Source: Nipponacmea schrenckii (Eukaryota > Mollusca > Gastropoda > Lottiidae). From it: a stretch of DNA of 64,000 nt. The notes below the pieces were generated by a model that did no database searches, was not told where the DNA came from, and saw only the letters and a list, made by a program, of their open reading frames with translations. Position numbers and translations under genes: made by a program. Of this stretch, positions 11,101 to 22,800 are shown one piece after another (positions within the stretch are counted from its first letter, which is position 1; each line of letters opens with the position of its first letter). The stretch is taken from assembly GCA_030562195.1 (NCBI GenBank), contig JAUJPP010000005.1, positions 38,117,106 through 38,181,105 of the forward strand, read 5' to 3'.

Positions 11101-13749
11101 TGTTTGAACTAGCAGACATAAAAGAAGAATTGGAGATACTGGACGACTGAGAAGACACAGAATCTAGACTTGAGTTAGAGGTAGTTCTAGTATGGTTGGT
11201 TTTCATTGGTCCTTTTTGCCTGGAAATGTTGTTTACTGTTAATTTGCTGTTAGTGCCCTTCTTCAGATTGGTCAGGCTGGGTTTTATCAATGGAGCTTGT
11301 ATTTTTTTTCCTGTGGTCAATGGTGCCTAAGGAAAATAATTAAAACATCCTGATACTGATAGGAAAGATTAATATTGAGTAATACAAGAAAGTTAATATA
11401 ACACGTTTGTGTTCAACCAAACTACACAAATATATTTACACTTATTCAAAGGTAACTTTTCGTACCTTTAGTTTATTAAGACCAGTTCGTGAGGCTGGTA
11501 GTTTGGTACCAGAAGCTTCACTAGTATCACTCAGTATACTAGATTCTGACGCCTCACTATCACCAGACTTATATCTCTGTCTCACTGACTCTCCTGTTAT
11601 ATCTAACAAATTCTCACTGCTCATAGCCTGAAATATCAAACAAAATATATTTCAATTACATGGCATTTATCTTAAATCTATCCACAAAATACTTTAGGAT
11701 TGTAGTAATGACTGGTATATACAACAATTGAATATAATCAGATTTCGTAAAAAAAATACACTCACCTTGGGTAAATTTGAAGCACTCCGAGATTTAGGTA
11801 ATTTAGAGTAAGCTGGTTTTAACCCTGGTTTTTGAATGCCACTGACTTTTCTCAATTTACTATCAGGTTTGACATCTTTACTGATATTAACATTTGATTC
11901 TTTCAATGGCTCCTTTGTGGAATTTTTTAAAGATTTGACATCTATGTCCTTTGTGAATGTCCCAGATCTTGCATGATTATTTTCAATTGGGTATGGATTA
12001 ATGTTTTCATTGTCATTTCCTTTGATAAAAGTTCTATTACGTTTAGGACTTTTAGCAAATAATTTTGTGTTCAGAATTCGTCTTTGGGGTGAAATACCAT
12101 CATCTGAACTAGAACCAGATTTGATATTCATGTTAGAAAATAAACAAGCTACACCATGGGCCTCTTTAATCATTTCAGCCAGTTGTTGAGGGTTTAATGG
12201 ACTCATGGGTTTTACAGGTGTTTGTGCTGCTACCACTGCTGCTACACATTTCTCTGTGAAACCCATAGGGCCGAAGAATATCTCTTCATCTTCATCATAG
12301 CTGTCTGGCTTTTTACTGAAAATATATTATATCATATCAATTTACCACACATAGGGTAATCGTCTCATGGCAACAACATTAACCTTTATTTTTTTTATGA
12401 TTGAATCCAGGTAATTGAGCTAAGGCCCTACCAAGAAAGATATAGAAATTAATGTTACATACCTTTCACTGGGCGAGAGAACAACATCAAAATCAAAAGT
12501 TTCTTTATCTAACCAGGTATCCTCTATTAAAGAAATAAAAGTAAAAAGATTCCCAACATTTTTTAAGTACTTTTTGACAATATCTTTGCTCAACAAACAG
12601 GACAATTTGTATCCAACATACTGCTGGTAACCTACAACTAACTATGTACTTATTAAAGTCTAAAGACTTGAGAGCATTACATTTACCAATTGTTTGATAT
12701 AGTGCAGAAGTGTGTTTTTGGAGCAGCCAAATGTATCAAAAACAAACTAAATACAATCTGTCAGTAATTGTTTAAAACTTACCTGGAAGATTATCAGGAT
12801 CTAATAAAGAAACCAAATTATTATTATTGTTATTATTAGATTTATCTAACAGATCAGGTAGTGTACCTTCTTCTCCATTCAACAATAATTCACTTTCATC
12901 TACAATAAATAAACATCATTTACAGATTTAATTTAATTTCTGATTAGAGGGTAAAAGACTGACAATAAGGCATTGTCATTAAAACAATTAGTAAAAAGGA
13001 TTGAAAACAGACAAATAGCTGATCATCAAGCAGCACTGATAATTTACCAATAATTTAGCTCAATCTGGAGAATTTCTTAGATAAATGTTGATATTTGTGA
13101 AATGAGAGAAAAGATTGCATTCTGTGTTCACTGTAGTAGGACAATACATCTCAAGCCCTTAATACAAAAGGTTCGAGAGGGCTTATATAGGCTATTAGCC
13201 TGTTGCCCAATCGATTTCCTTGTGAATAAAATGTTGTTTATAAAAAAAAAAAGTTGATCAAATTAATAATATTAACTGATAGAAACTTTTATTTATAACC
13301 AGTCACCACTGCACTATTTTACCTGGTAATAAAGGTTGTCTGTCTTTCTCTGGAGAGGTTTCATCTTCAACTACAGGTTCAGACAGATCCAATAAACATG
13401 CAGTTGGACACTCTGAAAAATTAAATAATAATGTTCTGAGAAGAAATTTTTTGTGACTTTAATAAAATATTTCACTGACAGACCTTTTATATTTGATTTC
13501 ATGTTTGCTGACTTAATCCATGCAAAACAGATTTCTTGATAACAAATTCATCATTGCTTTAAAGAAACAGTCAACAGATTACAATAATATAACTTCAACA
13601 TACGGTATATGAAAACAAGAAAAGAGATTGAAATCTTATATTTACTAGAATATCTATGTAGAGATACCGGTAGGCCCCTACCGGTAACAAATTTCTAAAT
13701 ATCTAATTGTTGTTCAATAATGAGAAAAGCCAGTCTATCTACCTGTCAT
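8194..13749 (-). CDS. GTSE1: GTSE1 homologue (G2 and S phase-expressed protein 1)
   Basis: Twelve coding exons in transcript order: 13749-13743, 13412-13323, 12899-12783, 12523-12463, 12315-11766, 11627-11466, 11326-10891, 10666-10570, 10392-10264, 9251-9113, 8852-8829, 8328-8194. They total 1,947 nt (648 residues) with consistent phases. The decisive similarity is near the N-terminus: TFDFDVVLSPSE, then EEIFFGPMGFTEKC and a following KEAHGVACLF, matching vertebrate GTSE1 KFDFDLSLSSSS, DEVFFGPFGHKERC and KEAHLLALHI in order. The rest is basic, Ser/Pro-rich and disordered, as in the family. SKLP and SNLP (near 11770-11830) fit the S-x-I/L-P consensus for EB1 binding. LLDLS, LPDLL and LVSLL (exons 2-3) resemble clathrin-box motifs. 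Vertebrate GTSE1 binds microtubule tips and clathrin, restrains MCAK in mitosis and exports p53. Splice phases and the conserved block make the call secure; function here is inferred. Confidence 0.88.
8371..8608 (-). mobile_element. tRNA-derived SINE, family A, copy 1
   Basis: Read on the minus strand, the element begins near 8608 with a tRNA-like head containing TAGCACAGCGGTTAGAGCG, which fits a pol III A box (TRGYNNANNNG). It ends with CCTTGTAAAATATAGTTG near 8371. Related copies lie at 29905-30181 and 38820-39055, sharing the head, body and/or tail. It lies in the last GTSE1 intron. Confidence 0.8.
8630..8800 (-). mobile_element. SINE family B, copy 1 (truncated)
   Basis: Minus-strand copy with CATGGAAAAGCACA, a central AAAGATCCCTTGACAGTT block, and a tail containing GTGCAGAAGAGTAGGAC. 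The same order of blocks appears at 50196, 53755, 61294 and elsewhere. The tRNA-like head is missing here. It abuts the family A SINE in the same GTSE1 intron. Confidence 0.75.
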
Positions 13750-14523
13750 TTTGGTCTTGTTTATTTTAAATCAATACAAGGTTTTCCTTATCATTCAAAA
13801 TATTGCAAAGGTTTCACCTGTAAGAAAGAAAATAGGCTAACTAATTTCTATCATCCTACTATATAGTAGGCCTATAGACTAGGCCTACACCAACCAACTT
13901 TTTATTTTGGAACCATTGTTCACAAAGCTCTGACATGGAATGTGGTCAGAATTCTCTTTGATTTGAAGAAATTTATTGCCATATTGGTCATCTCAGTTGT
14001 CCTACTCATACTTAGAAAGTAAAACCTATGCCTTGAGTGAATGTGACATCATTTAGACAGACACAGACAAGAGTCAGAGAAAGACAAACGTTTCACGATC
14101 AACATTCAGACGATCATATACGTTTTCTCTTTTATATTAGGTTTCTTGCAACCTGTATACTTGAACTCTAATAAACAAGATATGTATTGAATGTGGCATA
14201 AAAATCCAACACAATATTTATACCAGAATTTTGTCCAAATTTGAAGTGTTGACTGATTTCTTCATTTGTATTTCGCTCTTGAGTTTAAACATCACATGAT
14301 CAAATGCAAGTAGTTCATTGGTCAATTTCCGTATTACCAGTTGTAAGTCTTCACTATTTACGACAACGATAAGAATTAAATTATTATTTACCATAAATTT
14401 GCGAAACAACTTGATATTTTAAATATATACATTTTTTATATTATAAAAGGATATTTCTATTCACTTTTCATCTAGGGATAAATTAAGACTTTGTGTAGAT
14501 TGTTGTAAATGTAAACAAGGAAA
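13750..14523. promoter_or_regulatory. Shared head-to-head interval, GTSE1 / MANBAL
   Basis: 774 bp separate the divergent start codons of GTSE1 (-) and MANBAL (+), so both promoters should lie here. ATTGG motifs near 13982 and 14312 are CCAAT boxes on the minus strand, and TTCAAA near 13795 reads TTTGAA (CHR-like) on the GTSE1 strand. Vertebrate GTSE1 is a G2/M gene controlled through CCAAT and CHR sites. Such short motifs occur often by chance, so site-level confidence is low. Confidence 0.45.
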
Positions 14524-15142
14524 ATGGCCATCGTTGTTCCCGAACCGACTTCCTTTGAGCAATTTCTTCATCTAGGCCTCTTCATTGGGGCAATTTTTCA
14601 AATTGTGTGCATCATGGCGGTAGTTTTTATACCAGAGAGTAAGACTGAAAAGGTAATTTATCAGTTACTGGTATTTGGTCCTTTATTAGGAATATTTTAC
14701 ATGTCATGATGATTGTGGGCGTGGTCATCTAGATTCTCTGGGGAAACCCGATTCTAAGAGTCCAGTCAAACCGGTTGGCCATAGCCTACATACAAAATCA
14801 TTTTCCGTTTTTCCTTCTTTCATTAATGATAACATGATTCAATATTTAATATGAACAATATTTTTCCATATGCTTAAATAATGTACATATTATTTAAATT
14901 TTTTTAACTTATAATTTGAGAATTTACTCAAAAAGACTCTAAAACTTACTAAAAGTAACATTTATGTGGATTTACATGATGTTGGGTGCCAAAATCCGAA
15001 TTGTTTTGATACTCAGTATTCTATTTGTTTTTTGTGTATTTATTAGGAAGAAGACGAACAACTGAATCAAACTCCTGTTCATACTAAACATGGTGGAGAT
15101 CAGACAAGACGAGGAAAGAGAGAAAAGAAAAAATACAGATAG
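14524..15142 (+). CDS. MANBAL: MANBAL (UPF0239 family) small membrane protein
   Basis: Two coding exons, 14524-14652 and 15047-15142, encode 74 residues. The first gives VPEPTSFEQFLHLGLFIGAI followed by a hydrophobic FQIVCIMAVVF segment and a PESKTEK turn. This aligns closely with vertebrate MANBAL, which has [21 protein letters not shown], a hydrophobic span and PKSHE. The second exon encodes a polar tail ending in a lysine/arginine cluster (RRGKREKKKYR), also as in the family. One transmembrane helix lies at about residues 15-36, probably in an endoplasmic reticulum type membrane with a basic cytosolic tail. The molecular role is unknown. The intron falls in phase 0 right after the membrane segment. 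Human MANBAL is 85 residues, slightly longer. Confidence 0.93.
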
Positions 15143-16460
15143 ATAAAATAACACCATAGCCTTCATTCTGTCTAGACATTCCAGGTATGTAATAGGTCTA
15201 CAGTTTATTTATGCTTGTTGAATTCCATCACCCAATTAATATGTGGTGGGGCTTCTAACATATCACATTGCTTTATGGTGACCATCATACTATTTTGGTA
15301 CTTCCAACAAATTAAGCTGATCATATGAGGCTAAATAAATACAAAAGCATCAACATATATTTAATTCAGGATAAAATGTATTTGTTAACAGATCAAGTCA
15401 TAATATAGTATACAATAAGTGAGTGAAAATATTTTACTAATGGGCATAGCACTTAAACTATGAATATATTGGCTTTTTATATTAATTGTAGTAAGACGTC
15501 AAAGTGAAAAGGCTTGTCTTACACAATTTACTTAACTAGTAACTGATAAGCAATGACTATCTTTCTAATATTTTCAGATCCAATAGTGCCATCACAAGAA
15601 ACTGAGAGATTGTGTGATTCAACTACAACAACCAATGTTCCTGCCATTTCTAAAAATTCTCACTATTATAGAATAATGTTAATATTTCATTTATGTATAT
15701 ATTTCATTTCTGTTCATACACAACATATTGTTCTCACTTCAGCTCATTTGTTACTACCACTTATTGTTATAGAATTTGAATTAGCAGAAGCCTGTTAGAA
15801 CTAAAAATAAGATTGTTAATAAGAACTATGGAATGCATGTTTTGTAGATGGCAATGCTTTTAGAGAAGAATCATATTAAATCATCATGTAATTCATCAAA
15901 ATGTCAATTTAGGTTGAGTCCTGACATACAAATTTACTGTGTCCCTATTTGACGTGCTTTTTTAATGAATGCTAATGAATATGCTTGCTTAACACAGGGC
16001 CATATCTCTTGTTTCCTTTGTTATTTTATAAATAAACCATTTATTGTGTATTACCTTTATGCAGTATTTCTAAAGCTATTGAGCAGAAAGTTACCTTATG
16101 ATGTGATATTATTGCATACAAATTTTGAATTCATCCGCAGGTAAACGCACACATACCTTATCAAAAAAACAGACCTGATTTTGCATTATGTTTATTGTAT
16201 TTTTCAAAGTTTGCAATGTAAAATAGACAACAGTTTATGTAATCACTCTCTTGTGAAACTGTTTAATGTTAGTGTTTTTGTGCTTTTTTATCAAATAGAT
16301 TCTTATATGAGGAAAATGGAACACAATTTATTAAATCTTTTTTTAAACCATGAAATGGTACAAAATATTTTCGTAGTGCCTATTTTTGTTATTTTAATTC
16401 TAGTGCAGTCTTATGTATATTATTATTATGCTTGATCTACCACAATAAAATATTAATGGG
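15143..16460 (+). other. MANBAL 3' UTR with a probable UTR intron
   Basis: After the stop at 15142 a donor (CCAG/GTATGT at 15184/15185) pairs plausibly with an acceptor (TTTTCAG ending 15587), giving an intron in the 3' UTR 42 nt after the stop. The remaining UTR is AT-rich and reaches a canonical AATAAA at 16444-16449. Open frames at 15553-15798 and 16181-16435 fall in this UTR and lack domain features. Confidence 0.5.
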
Positions 16461-16857
16461 AAAACATTTTGTTTATTTTGTCAAACTAGATTTTTAAAAT
16501 TACAAACAGACCATAGCATAATCTTTAAATGACATTTAGAAGTAGATAAGAACATGAGATAAATAAGACCACTATTATGGTTGTGAATTGAAACTCTGCC
16601 AAAAAGTAAAGTAGGCTAGTAGGCCTATATAAAAGTGGTCGTATTTATATAAAGACCATGGTGGAGAAGATTAACTGTGGTCTGGTTTATGAGGGAGAGA
16701 ATTCTACAGAATTGATATCAGAGTTATCTCCCATCCTTAGCGACACTTTGTTGAAATATGGCGGACAAGATCGACAACATTGTCATTTTATGAGTTTAAT
16801 TTCAACAAGTAGCTCCTAGTAAATGTAAAGCCTTTTTTATCTTCAACCCAAACGAAA
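16461..16857 (+). promoter_or_regulatory. Upstream region of CFAP54
   Basis: About 400 bp between the MANBAL polyadenylation signal and the CFAP54 start. It should contain the CFAP54 promoter and 5' UTR. I see no distinctive element that I can defend, including no clear RFX X-box half-site pair. Confidence 0.35.
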
Positions 16858-19800
16858 ATGGCTGTATTTTTAAACAGTGCCGCAGCCTCCACAACTAATA
16901 AGGGAAAGTCTAGTGCCTACTATGGAGCGACTCTTGGTAAAGACAAAAACAATCCAGTATTTCAGGCTATGAGTAGTGAGATAAAATTGATTTACAATTA
17001 CATCAGGAAAATATCAGACCCTAAATATGTCAAACCTGAAAATGAGTCCAGTTCAAGATGGTAAGAATACTTATATGACATTTTAAAAAATTCTTTAGAA
17101 GATCTCTTGGCACTGTTTTAGTTTGCACCTCCCCCCTTCCTGTAAAGCTATCAATTTGAAACTTGGCAGAGAGTTACTTAGATCTATATGTGTCCTGATT
17201 ATTCACAGCAAATTTTGGATAATTCTGACGATACAGTGCCGATCTCTTTTGTCATAGTTAAATTTGGGGAAAGGGAGAGTTCGTTGTCCCAAAGTACAGT
17301 CCAAGGCTAAAGGTGGAACAAATATTTTTTTGAAAAATTGGGATAAAGTTAGGCTATAGATCTAAGTTATACCACTTTTGCTTCTACTACTGGTATTTCA
17401 TATAACATGTTCTGGTGCCATGCCAACTTGGGCTTGGGTAGTCTGAATCATCATCTTTTTACATTTGTATTAATGTGTGGTACTTTTAATAAAACAAATT
17501 TGGCCAATATTCCTGTACCGGTATCTAGAAGCAATAGAAACATTAATCTGTGCTTGTATTTAACTTTGTCTTAAAGAAGGCTTCTCTCATTTCTCAATCT
17601 TACCCAATCTATAACTGTTTAGTCTTTTCTAATCTAATTACCTTAGTGGAAAACTAATTAGGATCAGCTTTGAAGCTTTTTTGTTCTATTTGCTTAAAAT
17701 TCTCATTTTTTGAGTCCATCACTATTTTTTTATTTGTAGCTCTGACACTATCTTTGAGTTGTGGAATCGATTTGAACCTAAATTACAGAAGAATATGTAT
17801 TATAAGAGATTACTTGAAATGGGAGACACTTTAGTATCAATGAAGGTAATAAAAGTTACCTTACCCACCATTTTAGCCAATCTTTAACTACCGGTAATCA
17901 TATTTGGACAAAATGTCAAACTTTGAAAAAATATGAGGAAAGCTATTTAAATTTCAACAATTTATAAAAGGCACATCAACTTTATCAATATAAAAACCCA
18001 CCTCCATTTTGTAATAAAAGATTTTTTTTTTCTATACACAAGACATAATATACATGTTATGATATTTGTAGGAGTATAAACTAGCATTATGGCAGTGTTA
18101 TGAAAGATATTTATTGAAATTTGATTGTGGTAATTTTGTTGATATCTCTGAAGGGAGAGAACTGGAGGAAGTATTTTTTTCTGATGGATTCGAAACTGAA
18201 GAATCTGGTTTTACTGTAAGTATAGATGTTTGTGAAAAGGGTTTACAAAAGTTATCAAAGCTTTAACAAGTTCTGTTAAACTAATAATAAAATATTTAAT
18301 CCAATGATTGTTATTATTTTTTATATACTCTTTTGGTTATCGGTCTTTTAAAGGCTAAGAAGGTGTCTAAGAATGTTATTAATTATTGTTTTAGTTTCGA
18401 GCATTGATGGGAAAGAGTATAAGTATATATCAGATGATAAAAGCAAATGATGATAAACTACAGAATAAACAGTCTACAGATAGATGTCTACAGATTCTAT
18501 CATTTCTGAGATTACTAATGCAAATTATTCTACCTAAAGAACGACTCTGCTGGCTTATTTATAATGGTATGTTATCACAAATTTCTTTTGCTACAAATAT
18601 TTATTTTTAAACCACATCTTTACATTTTGTTCAGTGATCTCACTGGTTAAATATGTCAGATTTTAGATTTATTTCAATAGTTTTAATAAGCTGATTAGAA
18701 CATACATATATACAAGTTGTATACATTTATAGACTTTTGAATATGCTATTCATTCCTACCCCAAAGGTCCTAGATAATGACTCTCCAAACACTCACAGAG
18801 CACAGGTTAGAGTGTTGCCATATTAGATATTTATACAATTAGTTCTATAACAATCCTTAATATTTCAGCTTCCATACATATCTACTCTATATCAAGACAC
18901 CTGATGTCACTGGGACATTCTGCTCAGGTTAATTTTTCTCCTCCTTCTTCAAACTTATCAACTTATTATCAAAGTCTATAAGATGAGTTAGGGTGTGTCT
19001 ATATTGTTTAAGCTGGGCAATTAATTAGTGTATTCAGATAAACCTCATAGTATTGTTCCAGACATAAAATACAAATATCTGTACATTTATGACTAAACCT
19101 CATCCAAAAGCACGAATGTTCAATTCCTGAAGTCAACAGTAAGCCTATTATTACATGTTCGACAACACGCATCACAGTGTGTATGTGAGTAAGTGTATGT
19201 GATATAGCCCTATGTGCTAGTGTTTGTATCTTTAATTATGCTTGTGTTATTATGTTTCTAGGTATTAGAATATTTGATATGGGCTAGTGTTTGTATGGAG
19301 ACATCTATACCACTTATATCAGTGAAGTATCTAACATGGAGATCAACTCTCTATACAGCTGTATGCCAATGTTATTATGACTGTAAATCTCCACAACATG
19401 CAGAGGTATGTATTGTAGAATGTAACCAATTTTCCCTGGTAGACATTAAAATATCCACAAAAGAGAGAACATATCTGAAGACCAATGACTTGCTTAAATC
19501 AATCATTTTACATGGATTAATGTTTGTCTTTTTTAATACTTTCAACAATATTTCAAGTTTTAAATTTTCCAGGCTTTTGCTAGAAGAGGATTAGCTAAAA
19601 TTAATGAGTTAAATCAGTTGGAAAGGTTAAGTAACTCTGTTCGAAGTCCACAATCCACAGTGGCGTTTCGTCAAGCAACTATTAAAATGGCAATAATGGT
19701 GTTTAAACGCTCAGTATTTGAAACTAGGAGAAAACCAAAAGGTTTATTACGGCCTAAAACTAGAGGCTAATTATAAAGATGTTGTTAATGTAAGTATTCT

Positions 19801-22800
19801 AAATCTTTTAATTCAGATTACTTCCAGTAAGCTTCCTTAAGAATTGATTATTTGTTGGCACCATGGAAGTTGTTGATTATAACATATAATGTGTATTGTG
19901 TCTACTTCATCCTTTTTTTTTTACAAGTACTAAAATGTACCTCTATAATTGTAATGCTTAATGTTGTAATATTTTAGGGTGGCTGGCCTCGTACTCTTAC
20001 AGAGAAAGTAATGAATGAGATGTTTGAAGGGTCTGCAGCTCAGTTTTTAGCATTAATAGAAACTCTAACTGATAGTAATAGACGTATAGTATTAACAGGA
20101 CCACCAGCCCAGGATAGCGAACCAGAAATACTGGATGTCTATGTAGAATTATTTATGGCTGGGCAGGAATTATTAGCTGGTTAGTATATCATGTTATTTT
20201 CACTAATAAATCTGTTTCAGTGATCAGTATTTATAAGGGATTGTTTAGAATGGTGCAAATCCATGCTGTCAGTGTCTTCAATAATCTATAAAGTTAAACA
20301 TCTTATGAATGCCACACTTAGGACTGGACATAGTATGGTTATAAACATTTAAATACAGACTGGAACATTTTACAATGACACAATTAATACTTCCATCTTC
20401 AATTCAACTCAACAAATATCACAATATCAGCTAATGAGTTTATCATATATATGATTTTACTTGTAGGTGGAGGTGGATTAAAACCATCTGGACCTAAAGC
20501 TCAGTCTGTAATAGGAATGCCACCATTAAGTGGTGTCATTGGATTAAATAGTTTAATGGAGTCTGCTGTTTTAGGTTGGTATCATTTATTAATACAATAC
20601 TGTTGTAAAGAGGACAATATTTGCACAAATTAAGTTTTGAATAATATATATATTTATGCCTCACTCTGTTTGATTTTAGTCTTTTTCATCTGATGACGAC
20701 AGTGTAATTGTTAAAACATTGTGTATATTTGTATTAAATTGAGGAGTAGTATACCATAAAAACTGTGTTCATTATTCATGTGCTTCCTATCCCTAAATGT
20801 AGCTTAAGGATTATTTATGTTACCAATTATATGGTATATGTGTATATTATATTTTCATTGTCAGGAGTTGACGGTATACCAATACATTCTGTTATAAAGT
20901 TTATGAAACTGGCCTTTAATTATGAATATTGGGATCTGTTTGATAGTTTAGTTGAACCAGTCAGAGCTTATCTAAGTGTAAGTAATTTTTGTAAGAAAAG
21001 TCTGTAATGGAGAAAAAAAATTTGATAATATAAGATATTATTAGAGCAACAAGTATTTTCAATTTAGCTGACGTCTATAACACACTCAGTAATCATTCCA
21101 ATTCTGTATTAAGCTTAGTTAAGGTTAATATTTAAAGACAGAACTGTTTTCTCAGCAAGGAAGATGATTATCATAATATGATATGATATAAAATAATATC
21201 AATGAATAATAACAAATTAAAATTTAACAGCATTCTTCTAAGCTTAAACACATAACAAGATTATGATGTCAACTGTTCTTAGTCTTTGTTAAAGTTGGTA
21301 AAATGATGATCATTTGTTGATGTTGTAGATAACGCCTGTGGACAATTATCAATGGTATGAGAAGTTACTAGAGTTATTACTAGCCATGGAGAAATTAAGT
21401 CACAATAAAAAACAGAGTAAAAAGAAAGAAAATGGTAATGAAGAAGTTCCAGAAGATGAAAATCCCACACTCAATCCTCATGTAGTTTCAGCCCCAGGTT
21501 AGTTTCTATCCAAAATACCTTAACACTCATTATTATCTGATTTGTTTGTGTTCAACATATCTTAATCCTTATAACACCCTGTATCTGTCTGCCATGGTTT
21601 ATAGTTCATAGTTCATATAGTTTGAAAGGTCTTATAGTCCGTCAACTTAATAGTTTCTTCTGAGATTACTTTGCATCACCTTAATCTCTTTATTATCCTC
21701 TTAGATATTTACACTACAGTCATAGTGCTGATATTGGATCCTTTAACTTTTTTATTTAGACCTATATCAAAACACCATTTAAATACTTACTCATATATTG
21801 TATTGACTACTACATATGTCCTGTTTATGATTTTATTGGTCCATGTGTATAAAAATATTAAACTATAGTAGTGAAACAAAGGGTGTTTTTTTGAATATTT
21901 CAGGAACCTCTATGAAATCTAGTATGAATGATGATAATATAAATCTAGCTGATATTTTATTCTCTATAATCTCAGGCCCATTTCAGGTCAGTGAAACATA
22001 AATTAAACTTTTTCTTAGTTTCAATCCTAATCACATAACCACTTAAGGCTAGAGTGATGGAATAATGTCATTTGTATTGTTACATCAAACAAAAGATAAT
22101 ACTGAGTTTTAATCTCTGTAAGGATGTAAAATCTGGTGCCTTATTATCGAGTTATCCTAGCTTTTAATGGGTAAATTAATATGGTTGGTAAATTCAATGA
22201 GGTTTGGCAAGGGACAGTCTAGTAGAACCTATGCTCATTATCCAGAATTGTCAAAAATCGTTGATTCTTTCTTTTTTGTCATGTTTTATCCAAAATGCTT
22301 TGTCTGCTCTTCCATTTTCTCAAAAATAAAAAATAGGTCAAATTTGTTTGACAAACGTAAAACTGACAGAGATCTATTCTCAATGAAGTATATGTTGTAT
22401 TTACAGAAGAAAGATGTAGAAATGGATATTTTAGTAGATTCAGCTTTATTATTATGGAATAAATGTAAAACAGTATTCCACAAATATCAGACAGGTTCTG
22501 TAGACAACCCTAGATACATACAGAAGATGGATCAACCATACAAGGTAAACAAGGTGTATTAGATGTATTAGACATGTGAATCAGTAGACATAAAAAGTTG
22601 TCTTAAGATGAGTCAAGTTCATTAATATGCCATGAAAAGTCCCAGTTTTAACTTAAGAACTAATAAGATTTGAAATAGAGATGGCTAAAGTCAGGACAAA
22701 TTTCTTTTATTGGGTTGCACAATCAATAGGACTTTAAACTTTATTTCATTGATTGATTTGATTTATTTTCAGTGGATGTATTTATTAGACACAGTACATC

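Noticed and set aside
15553..16435. Open frames of 81 and 84 codons after MANBAL
   Set aside because: They lie in the AT-rich MANBAL 3' UTR upstream of its polyadenylation signal, with low-complexity hydrophobic translations.
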